Positions 1-6,773 of a stretch of 35,473 bases of DNA are shown in pieces. Below the pieces are notes generated by a model. That model searched no databases. It worked only from the letters and a program-made list of their open reading frames with translations, and was not told the origin of the DNA. The position numbers were made by a program, and so were the translations under genes. This DNA is from JAVDCA01 sp035293985 (GTDB lineage: Bacteria; Pseudomonadota; Alphaproteobacteria; Rhizobiales; Xanthobacteraceae): contig DATGLS010000002.1 of the NCBI GenBank assembly GCA_035293985.1, positions 1 through 35,473 on the forward strand, read 5' to 3'. Positions within the stretch are counted from its first letter, which is position 1; each line of letters starts with the position of its first letter.

Positions 1-21
1 AGCTGCGATATGCTCGTCCAT
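1..21 (-). CDS. IS110-family transposase, N-terminal fragment at window edge
   Basis: Only the first seven codons (MDEHIAA) are inside the window; the ORF continues beyond base 1. The identical copy at the right edge reads four codons further (FVGI followed by GA, hence D or E). That fits the start of IS110-family DEDD transposases, where a V-G-I-D motif carries the first catalytic aspartate. An AGGAGGG Shine-Dalgarno sits six bases before the ATG. Family is inferred from about eleven residues, so it is likely but not proven. Confidence 0.6.
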
Positions 22-93
22 GACTCGCCCTCCTTGCGTGAGGCTCTGCCCGGCCTATCCGGGTAACCCTCGCACTCGCATCGAGGGCGAGTC
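22..93 (-). promoter_or_regulatory. Transposase leader with Shine-Dalgarno-sequestering stem (left copy)
   Basis: Mirror image of 35367-35438. On the minus strand an 11-base segment (plus-strand 83-93) is perfectly complementary to the 11 bases just before the ATG (plus-strand 22-32), which contain most of the Shine-Dalgarno. Pairing would hide the ribosome site. A second stem pairs 99-105 with 32-38. Full description is given for the right copy. Confidence 0.5.
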
Positions 94-123
94 GCCTCCG
101 CAAGGAAAGGGACATACAGTCTT

Positions 124-142
124 CGCTTCGCTCGCAATGACG
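124..142. repeat. Half copy of CATTGCGAGC-type palindromic repeat (family D) abutting the IS
   Basis: The minus strand reads CGTCATTGCGAGCGAAGCG directly into the IS end at 125. The same motif heads the intact palindrome at 9988-10083, and a half copy lies next to the right IS end at 35311-35321. It looks like a palindromic repeat cut by IS insertion. Confidence 0.6.
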
Positions 143-146
143 ACGA

Positions 147-1670
147 TCACGCCGCCACCTCGCGTTCCATCGCGACCTCGGCCTTGAGGCTGTCGACGTC
201 GCGGTAGATCGAGGCGACCGCGAGCGTCTTCCCGCTGCGCCGGTAGCGCAGCACGCAATCCTTGCCCGTCACGTCGCCATCGATCGCGATCTCGTCCCAT
301 TCTTCGGCGTGGCCCACATAGTTGATCGGCACGTCGTAATGCTGGCTCCAGAAGAACGGCACCGCCGTATAGCGCTCCTGCCGCCCCAGCATGTTGAGCG
401 CCGACCCCTGTCCCTGCCGCTCGGCGACCACCCAATGCTCGACGCGGATATTCTCGCCCGTGTGCGGATCGGGCCAACGCGCGATATCGCCGGCGGCGAA
501 GATGCCGGGCGCGCTGGTCGCCAGATACGCGTCGACCGTCACGCCGCGATCGAGCTTGAGGCCTGCCCGCTCGGCGAGCGCGACGCGCGGCCGCACGCCG
601 ACGCCGGCGATCACGAGGTCGCCCTCGACGGTGCGCCCGCTCTTGAGCGCGACCCGCGTGGCCTCGATCGCGCTTGCGGTCTCCTCGAGATGGAAGACCA
701 CGCCGTGCTCCTCATGCAGCTTGCGCACCAGATCGCCGAGCTCCGGCCCCAGCACGCGCTCCATCGGCCGCTTCTCCGGCGCCACCACGTGCACCTCGAC
801 CTTGCGCGCGCGCAGCGACGCCGCGACCTCGAGGCCGATGAAGCTCGCGCCGATCACCACCGCGCGCTTCGCCTTCTCGGCGGCCGCGATGACGGCGCGC
901 GAATCGGCGAGCGAGCGCAGCGTATGCACGTGCGGCAGGTCCATGCCCGGAATCGGCAGGCGAACCGGCTCGGCGCCGGTCGCGAGCAGCAGGCGGTCAT
1001 AGGGAACGCTGCTGCCGTCGGCGAGCGCGACCGTGCGCGCTCGCGGGTCGATCGCGCCGACCTTGGTCCCGAGCCGCAGCGCTATGCCGTTCTCGGCGTA
1101 GAACGAGTCGGGCCGCAGCGAGATCCACTCCTCCGGCGCATTGCCCGCGAGATAGTCCTTCGACAGGTTCGGTCGGTCGACCGGCGATGCCGTGTCATCG
1201 CTCAGCATGGTGATGTCGCCGCCAAATCCTTCGCCGCGCAGCTTCTGGGCCGCGGCGAACCCGGCAGCGCCGCCGCCGACGATGACAATCCGGCGCGGCG
1301 CGTCCGCGCTCGCCTTCTTCGCGGCCGGCGCCGCCTTGCGTCCGCTGACGATGATTTTCCCGCCACGCTGCTCGACCTGCCAGCACGCGAGCGGGCTCAG
1401 CGCCGGCGGATGCAGCGGCTCGCCGGTGCGCAGGCTGAAGCAGGCGTGATGCCATGGACAGCGCACGGTATCGCCGACCAGGAGCCCGTCGCCGAGCGGC
1501 CCGCTGTAGTGCGAGCAAGTGGCGTCGATCGCAAATATCTCAGACCCGCGTCGCGCCACCAGCACATTGTCGTCGCCCACATGGCCGACCAGCATGCCGC
1601 CATCCGCAAGGTCGGCGGCGGGAATGCCTTGGGCGAGATCGGGACCGGTCGGTTTCGCAGGTTCGCTCAT
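147..1670 (-). CDS. Rieske [2Fe-2S] / FAD-dependent ferredoxin reductase-like oxidoreductase
   Basis: The 507-residue protein fuses an N-terminal Rieske domain to a pyridine-nucleotide-disulfide-type flavoprotein. The Rieske ligands are visible as C52-x-H54 and C71-x-x-H74. After a linker the FAD-binding GGGAAG motif starts near residue 132, the NAD-binding V-I-G-A-S-F-I-G motif lies mid-protein, and the second FAD motif (FAAGD) follows. This AIFM3-like arrangement is found in electron-transfer reductases that pass electrons from NAD(P)H to oxygenases or ferredoxins; the partner here is unknown. A GGAG lies six bases before the ATG at 1670. It is separated from the Mo-enzyme operon by about 600 bp, so it probably has its own promoter. 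The left IS end lies 22 bp past its stop, so the IS did not damage it. Assignment of fold is firm; the physiological role is inference. Confidence 0.9.
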   Translation of the reverse strand: MSEPAKPTGPDLAQGIPAADLADGGMLVGHVGDDNVLVARRGSEIFAIDATCSHYSGPLGDGLLVGDTVRCPWHHACFSLRTGEPLHPPALSPLACWQVEQRGGKIIVSGRKAAPAAKKASADAPRRIVIVGGGAAGFAAAQKLRGEGFGGDITMLSDDTASPVDRPNLSKDYLAGNAPEEWISLRPDSFYAENGIALRLGTKVGAIDPRARTVALADGSSVPYDRLLLATGAEPVRLPIPGMDLPHVHTLRSLADSRAVIAAAEKAKRAVVIGASFIGLEVAASLRARKVEVHVVAPEKRPMERVLGPELGDLVRKLHEEHGVVFHLEETASAIEATRVALKSGRTVEGDLVIAGVGVRPRVALAERAGLKLDRGVTVDAYLATSAPGIFAAGDIARWPDPHTGENIRVEHWVVAERQGQGSALNMLGRQERYTAVPFFWSQHYDVPINYVGHAEEWDEIAIDGDVTGKDCVLRYRRSGKTLAVASIYRDVDSLKAEVAMEREVAA

Positions 1671-2269
1671 GCGATTCTCCGAGAAGGCGATGTGCGACTA
1701 GATCAGTCCGGCATCGTCCCAGGATAGATGCCGGAGCGGTCGAAACGTTCCGCCGCGTAGCCATCCGTCGACTCGCGCGTCAAAACATTCGGGAGTTGCA
1801 TTTTGACCGAGATTCACCCGTTTTTGGGCGCCGCGCAGAACGAAGCCAATAGGACCGATCTGCCTGCCCGACCTCAGCTTTTGGCCGCGACACAACCGCC
1901 GGCCGGCGCAAAGCGCCGATGGCCGATCGCAGTCCAAAAAATCCGCCAAAAAATACAAGCGATTTACAGGGGCGGCGATGTGCGCCAAATACAGACAAGC
2001 CTTTGAAATCATGAGAAAAAGACGCGGGAGGCGAACAGGCGAATAACAGGCGCGGAAAACGGGAAAGAACAGTCTGCAAAACAGGAAGAACAGGGCGATG
2101 ATCGGCCAATGCGCGCGGCGACGACATCATGTCTTTGCGGCGACCTCGCCCGCTTAAAAGCCAAGCGCGCCCGAAGCTGCGGCTGCGGACGCGCAAATCT
2201 CACTCTGCACTTAATGCCATGCGCCACGTGCGCCGGGAACGCAAGCGGAATTCAATCTGTCCCTACTAT
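1671..2269. other. 599-bp intergenic region without a convincing gene
   Basis: ORFs here are short, overlap each other on both strands and show no family motif. The stretch 1930-2100 is less GC-rich than the surroundings and strongly purine-biased on the plus strand. Within 2034-2093 the motif AACAG occurs five times (starts 2034, 2045, 2068, 2080, 2089), mostly 9-12 bp apart. The part near 1670 should contain the promoter of the Rieske-reductase gene, but I cannot point to clear -35/-10 boxes. It may also hold remnants of a decayed gene. Confidence 0.5.
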
Positions 2270-4612
2270 TCAGGGGTGCGCCGCTTCCCGACGCAGAATC
2301 TCCCGCAGTCGCTGCGGCGTGACCGGCAGCCGCGTCACCGCGCCCGGCATGTCGATCGCATCGTCGATCGCGCTCGCGATCACGGCGCCGACCGCGTTGA
2401 TGCCGCCCTCGCCGCCGCCCTTGAGGCCGAGCGGATTGCGCGGGCTGGGAAAATCCTCCGCGATCAGCACATCGACCGGCGGCGCGTCGCGCAGGGTCGG
2501 CGTCAGGTAGTCGGCGAAGGTCGCCGACAGCGGCTCGCCATCGTGGTCGTAAGTGAACTCTTCCAGCAGCGCGCCGCCCACGCCCTGAATGGCGCCGCCG
2601 ACGAGCTGGCCGTCGAGCATCATCGGATTGACGGCGCGGCCGACCTCGTAGGCGATCATCAGGCGCTCCACCGTGACATGGCCAGTGTCGCGATCGACGC
2701 GCACGACGGCGAACTGCGCGCCATAGGGAAAGACCGTGTGATCGGTGTGGAACCAGGCCTCGGCCGAGAGACCGGGCTCGCGGCCGTGCAGCAGCTCGGC
2801 GCCAGGTTTCACCCGAGCCGCGATCTCGCCGAGCGTGATCGATGGGCCGCCTTCGCCGCCTCTACGGCGCACCACGCCATCGAGGATGTCGAGCGCGTCC
2901 GCGGGCGTCTGCAGCAGCTCGGAAGCATACTGCAGCGCTTTGGCGCGCAGCGCGAGCGCCGTCGCGTTGACGGCGCCGCCCGTCATCACGGTGGCGCGCG
3001 CCGCATGTGCGCCGATGCCGTAGGCGATGCGGTCGGTGCGGCCGTGCACCACGCGGATGGATTGATAATCGACGCCGAGCGCCTCGGCGCAGATCTGCGC
3101 CATCGCGGTCGCAAACCCCTGGCCGACCGAGGCGCCGCCGGTCACGACCTCGACCACGCCGTCGGTGTCGACGGAAATCTTCGCGCCGTCCGCCGGACCG
3201 CGCCCGCTTTCCTCGACGAACATCGCCATGCCGGTGCCCACCGCCTCGCCGGCGGCGCGACGTCGCGTCACGTCGGCGAGCACGTCGCGCCATTTGAAAT
3301 GCACCAGCGCCTTGTCGAGCAGCGCCGAAAAGTCGCCCGAGTCGAGGATCAGCTCCTCGGCCCCCGGCTCGTCGAACGCGACCGTGTACGGCATCGCGGC
3401 GCCCGGAATCAGATTGCGCCGGCGCAGCTCGATGCCGTCGATGCCGAGCCTTTGCGCGATCGCATCCATCAGCCGCTCGCGCACGAAGGTGCCTTCATAT
3501 CGGCCGGGCGCCCGATAGGTCGCGGCCGGCGTCTTGTTGGTTAGGCGGAAGTGCCCGACCGCGCGATAGGCGCCTACTTTGTAGGGTCCGGTCAGCATGC
3601 TCATGGTGCGGCCGACCACGCGGGCGCCGTGCGTGCGCACATAGGCGCCCTGGTCGTGGAAGAACTCGTCGGTGATGCCGAGCAGATGGCCCTGCGCATC
3701 GACCGCGGCGCGCACGCGGTGATGCTGCTGTCGCGAGTGGTTGGCGGCGATCAGGTGCTCGCGGCGGTCCTCGATCCATTTCACCGGCCGGCGGAGCCGC
3801 ATCGCGGCGAGCAGCACCAGCACGTCCTCCGGATAGAGCTCGCCCCGGATGCCGAAGCCGCCGCCGGTCGCGCCTTCGAATAGGTGCAGGCCGTGCGGGC
3901 GGCGCCCGAGCATCCGCACCAGCGTCTCCTTGTTTCGATGCGGCACCTTGGCGGCGCCGTGCAATTCGAGCACGTCGCGCGCTGCGTCGTAACGGCCGAT
4001 CGCACCGCGTGTCTCCATCGGCACGCCCGAGTGGCGGCCGCAGGTGAGCTCGAGGTCGACGATCGCGTGCGCCTTCGCGAAGGCAGCATCGATGTCGCCG
4101 AAGCTGTGGCGCACGACGGTCGGCTCGGTCCCATGGCCAGTCTCGAACTCGCCCAGCTCGTGCGCATCCATCACCACCGGCAATGGCTCGACTTTGGCCT
4201 CGACCAGATCGGCGGCGTCCTCGGCGACATAAGGGTCCTCGGCGAACACCGCCGCGACCGGATCGCCGACATAGCGCACACGGCCGCGCGCCAGCACCGG
4301 CTGGCGATAGGGCTTGAGCACCGCCGCCGAAGGATCGCGAAAATCGATCGGCGGCACGTCGGCGATGTCGTCCGCGGTCCACACCGCGACGACGCCCGGA
4401 TGCGCGCGCGCCGCCGCCGTATCGATCGCCACGAGGCGCGCGTGGGCGTTCGTCGCGCGCACGATGCGCATGTGCAGCTGGTGGGGAAAGGAGACGTCGC
4501 CGGCATAGAGTCCATGGCCGGTGACGAGCGGGCGATCCTCGATGCGCGGGACCGGATGACCGAGGACCTTCCGATCCGCCGCCGGCGGCGGAGGCGGATG
4601 GTCGTGCGTCAC
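2270..4612 (-). CDS. Molybdopterin-binding large subunit 2 of a xanthine dehydrogenase-family hydroxylase
   Basis: A GTG start at 4612 gives 780 residues, the normal size for a separate Mo-binding subunit. The GTG overlaps the TGA stop of the [2Fe-2S] gene (GTGA), implying translational coupling; a longer reading frame upstream lies inside that gene and is rejected. The aldehyde-oxidase/xanthine-dehydrogenase hammerhead domain occupies roughly residues 20-140. The Mo-cofactor loops follow, with GGGFG at 250-254 and a TYRAPGR stretch downstream. The catalytic glutamate motif (GGGEGG, E735) is near the C-terminus. The CoxL-specific AYRCSFR loop is absent, so this is not a form I CO dehydrogenase; hydroxylation of an aromatic or N-heterocyclic substrate is more likely. 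It is a close paralogue of the subunit at 6774-9104. Last gene of the minus-strand operon. Confidence 0.92.
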   Translation of the reverse strand: MTHDHPPPPPAADRKVLGHPVPRIEDRPLVTGHGLYAGDVSFPHQLHMRIVRATNAHARLVAIDTAAARAHPGVVAVWTADDIADVPPIDFRDPSAAVLKPYRQPVLARGRVRYVGDPVAAVFAEDPYVAEDAADLVEAKVEPLPVVMDAHELGEFETGHGTEPTVVRHSFGDIDAAFAKAHAIVDLELTCGRHSGVPMETRGAIGRYDAARDVLELHGAAKVPHRNKETLVRMLGRRPHGLHLFEGATGGGFGIRGELYPEDVLVLLAAMRLRRPVKWIEDRREHLIAANHSRQQHHRVRAAVDAQGHLLGITDEFFHDQGAYVRTHGARVVGRTMSMLTGPYKVGAYRAVGHFRLTNKTPAATYRAPGRYEGTFVRERLMDAIAQRLGIDGIELRRRNLIPGAAMPYTVAFDEPGAEELILDSGDFSALLDKALVHFKWRDVLADVTRRRAAGEAVGTGMAMFVEESGRGPADGAKISVDTDGVVEVVTGGASVGQGFATAMAQICAEALGVDYQSIRVVHGRTDRIAYGIGAHAARATVMTGGAVNATALALRAKALQYASELLQTPADALDILDGVVRRRGGEGGPSITLGEIAARVKPGAELLHGREPGLSAEAWFHTDHTVFPYGAQFAVVRVDRDTGHVTVERLMIAYEVGRAVNPMMLDGQLVGGAIQGVGGALLEEFTYDHDGEPLSATFADYLTPTLRDAPPVDVLIAEDFPSPRNPLGLKGGGEGGINAVGAVIASAIDDAIDMPGAVTRLPVTPQRLREILRREAAHP

Positions 4613-5115
4613 GCGGGGGCCCCAGCTTGCTGCAATACGCCCCGACGCATCTCGGCGGCCGCGGCGCGCACCGCCGTGATGATGTTCTGGTAGCCGGTGC
4701 AGCGACAGAGGTTGGACGAGAGCACGTCGAGCAGCTCCTCGTCGCCGATCTCCGGGTTGCGCTCGAGCGCGTTGACGGCGAGCATGAGGAAGCCCGGCGT
4801 GCAGAAGCCGCACTGCAGCCCGTGATGCTTGATGAAGGCCGCCTGCAGCGGATGCAGCTTGTCGCCCTGCGCCAGCCCTTCGACGGTGCGGATCTTCTTG
4901 CCCTGCGCCTGCACGGCGAACATCAGGCAGGCGCGCACCGCCTCGCCGTCGAGGATCACGGTGCAGGCGCCGCAGATGCCGTGCTCGCAGCCGATATGCG
5001 TGCCGGTCTGTCCGCAGTCGTCGCGGATGGCATCCACCAGCGTCTTGCGCGCCTCGACCCGGATCGCATGGTTGCGCCCGTTGATGTTGAGAGTGATGTC
5101 GAGCTTCTCGGTCAT
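4609..5115 (-). CDS. [2Fe-2S] small subunit of the Mo hydroxylase (CoxS-like)
   Basis: The 168-residue protein has both cluster motifs of the family. The plant-ferredoxin-type motif is C43, C48, C51, C63. The helical-domain motif is C102-x-x-C105 with C137-R-C139. It carries electrons from the Mo site to the FAD subunit. The ATG at 5115 is chosen because the family N-terminus starts there; the longer frame reaches into a palindromic repeat. Its stop overlaps the start of large subunit 2. It is the only small subunit in the window and would have to serve both large subunits unless another exists elsewhere. Confidence 0.93.
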   Translation of the reverse strand: MTEKLDITLNINGRNHAIRVEARKTLVDAIRDDCGQTGTHIGCEHGICGACTVILDGEAVRACLMFAVQAQGKKIRTVEGLAQGDKLHPLQAAFIKHHGLQCGFCTPGFLMLAVNALERNPEIGDEELLDVLSSNLCRCTGYQNIITAVRAAAAEMRRGVLQQAGAPA

Positions 5116-5125
5116 GGCGGTACCC

Positions 5126-5195
5126 GTAGGGTGCGCAAAGCGAAGCGTGCGCGCCAACGCGTGGGCACGGCGCTTCGCGCCTTTGCCCACCCTAC
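5126..5195. repeat. Palindromic repeat family A, copy 1 (GTAGGGTG...CACCCTAC)
   Basis: Arms 5126-5140 and 5181-5195 are complementary at 14 of 15 positions, with a further inner pairing of GCGAAGCG with CGCTTCGC. It fills the gap between the UbiD stop and the small-subunit start inside the operon. There it could act as an RNA hairpin affecting mRNA stability or relative expression. Related copies are at 21320-21416 and 30713-30820. Confidence 0.75.
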
Positions 5196-5218
5196 GCCGT
5201 CGTGTTTCCGGCGCATCA

Positions 5219-6706
5219 TCAAAACCCCTTCGGCAGATCCTTGCCGAACTTGGCGCGGATACGCGCGTCGAGCTCCTTGCTCGACCGCGCCTCGATCGGG
5301 AAGGTCTCGCGCCGCTGCCACGGGCGGCACGCGTCGATCACCACGCGGGCATTGCGCGGATCCTCGTGGCTGTAGGCCATCGGGTCGAGCGCCGTGCTCC
5401 AGGCGCCGCGGATCACCTCCATGTCCTCGCGCGGATCGAAGCGCGTGCACATCGCCCAGATCACCTCGTTCATGTTGGCGGGATCGATGTCGTCGTCGAC
5501 CACCACCACCCAGCGATTCGCATAGGCGCCCGCATGGCACTGCGAGGCGACGAGCCCTGCCTGCTTGGCATGGCCGCCGTACATCTGCTTGATCGACACC
5601 GTGAGCCACATGCGGCTGCCGCCCGCCTCGTGCGACCACACGCCCTTCACCTCGGGGATGCCCGCGCCCTCGAGCTGGTTCCACACCGCGCCGCACCGAT
5701 ACGTCCCGCGATAGAACGTGTCGTCATTCGGCGGCATCGCGGGGATTGCGCCGAGCAGGATCGGCTGGTCGCGGTGAAAGAACGACTCGACGCGGATCTT
5801 CGGCTCCTTCTTGAGCCCGCCCGCATAGTAGCCGGTCCACTCGCCGAGCGGACCCTCGTCGATCAGGTCCTTGGGATGCACGAAGCCCTCGAACGCGGCC
5901 TCCGCATGCGCCGGAATCGGCAGGCCGGTGCGCGGTCCGGTGATGATCTCGACCGGCTCGCCGATCAAGCCGCCCGCTGCGTCGTACTCGTTCTTGCCGT
6001 AGGGGATCTCGATGCCGGCGACCATGAATAGGGCCGGATGCATGCCGATCACCACCGCGATCGGGCATGGCTCGCCGCGCTCGTGCCATTTGCGCAGGAT
6101 GATGTTGCCGTGCTTGCCCTTCGACGTCATCACCGAGGCGACGTTCTTGTCGTGCACCTGGATGCGGTAGGCGCCGTAGTTGATCCAGCCCGAATCCGGG
6201 TCCTTCATGATCACCATGCAGCCGGTGCCGATGTAGTAGCCGCCGTCGTGCTCGTGCCAGCGCGGCGTCGGGATCTTGAGCAGGTCGATGTCGGCGCCGC
6301 TGTAGGAATTCTGCAGGAGCGGTCCGCTCGTCACCGTGAGCGGCGGAACGGTCCTCGCCTCCTTCATGTAGGTGCGCCAGAACCGCACCAGGTCCATCTC
6401 GCTCGCGTTCTCGGGCAGGCCGATCGTCAGGTTGATGCGCCGCACCGAGGTGAGGATGTTCGCGCACACTCGATAGCCCGCCGGATAGCCCGGCACGTCG
6501 TCGAACAGCACCGCCGGGCTCTTCGGCGTGCGCTGATAGATGTCGACGATGCCGCCGATTTCCGACTCGCGATCGGCGCCCGTGATCGTCTTGAGCTCCC
6601 CCGCCGCCTCCATCGTGGCGAGCCAGGCGCGCAGATCCTGCTTGGGCCGCAGCGGCATCTCGTTCGATGCGCGCGCCGCGTTGCGGGAGTCGAGCGTGGA
6701 TTGCAT
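5219..6706 (-). CDS. UbiD-family (prenylated-FMN) decarboxylase 1
   Basis: A 495-residue member of the UbiD family, which reversibly decarboxylates aromatic or alpha,beta-unsaturated carboxylic acids using prenylated FMN. Visible family features are NYGAYRIQ (N177, R181), a histidine in SKGKHGN (H199), GEPVE (E250, E253) and the catalytic EGPLGEW segment (E284, E289). All residues expected for metal/prFMN binding and the glutamate-arginine network therefore seem present. An AGGAG lies about six bases before the ATG at 6706. It sits between large subunit 1 (67-bp gap) and the small subunit, inside the Mo-hydroxylase operon, suggesting decarboxylation acts on the same substrate or product. No UbiX (prFMN synthase) gene is in the window. 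Confidence 0.92.
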   Translation of the reverse strand: MQSTLDSRNAARASNEMPLRPKQDLRAWLATMEAAGELKTITGADRESEIGGIVDIYQRTPKSPAVLFDDVPGYPAGYRVCANILTSVRRINLTIGLPENASEMDLVRFWRTYMKEARTVPPLTVTSGPLLQNSYSGADIDLLKIPTPRWHEHDGGYYIGTGCMVIMKDPDSGWINYGAYRIQVHDKNVASVMTSKGKHGNIILRKWHERGEPCPIAVVIGMHPALFMVAGIEIPYGKNEYDAAGGLIGEPVEIITGPRTGLPIPAHAEAAFEGFVHPKDLIDEGPLGEWTGYYAGGLKKEPKIRVESFFHRDQPILLGAIPAMPPNDDTFYRGTYRCGAVWNQLEGAGIPEVKGVWSHEAGGSRMWLTVSIKQMYGGHAKQAGLVASQCHAGAYANRWVVVVDDDIDPANMNEVIWAMCTRFDPREDMEVIRGAWSTALDPMAYSHEDPRNARVVIDACRPWQRRETFPIEARSSKELDARIRAKFGKDLPKGF

Positions 6707-6773
6707 GAGGTGCTCCTATTCCAACCCCGTCATCCGAGCGCCGCGAGCACGCGGAGAAAAGGAAAGCATCATA

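Larger units (their letters stand above)
1..125 (-). mobile_element. Left-edge copy of an IS110-like element end (inverted copy of 35335-35459)
   Basis: The reverse complement of 1-125 matches 35335-35459 base for base by eye; the match stops at 126/35334. Read on the minus strand it holds about 104 bases of leader followed by the first codons of a transposase ORF that runs off the left edge. The element therefore continues outside the window. Position 125 is the end of shared sequence, which may include a few bases of common target site, so the true IS terminus could lie a few bases inside. The IS110 assignment rests on the start of the encoded protein. Confidence 0.75.

Noticed and set aside
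309..1727. 472-codon plus-strand ORF over the Rieske-reductase gene
   Set aside because: Arg/His-rich product typical of antisense frames in GC-rich DNA; the minus-strand gene has full domain motifs.
1780..2196. 138-codon minus-strand ORF in the large intergenic region
   Set aside because: Overlaps several equally weak frames, has no recognisable motif and low-complexity composition; treated as non-coding.
2129..3544. 471-codon plus-strand ORF entering large subunit 2
   Set aside because: Antisense shadow; Arg/His/Asp-rich and without family features.
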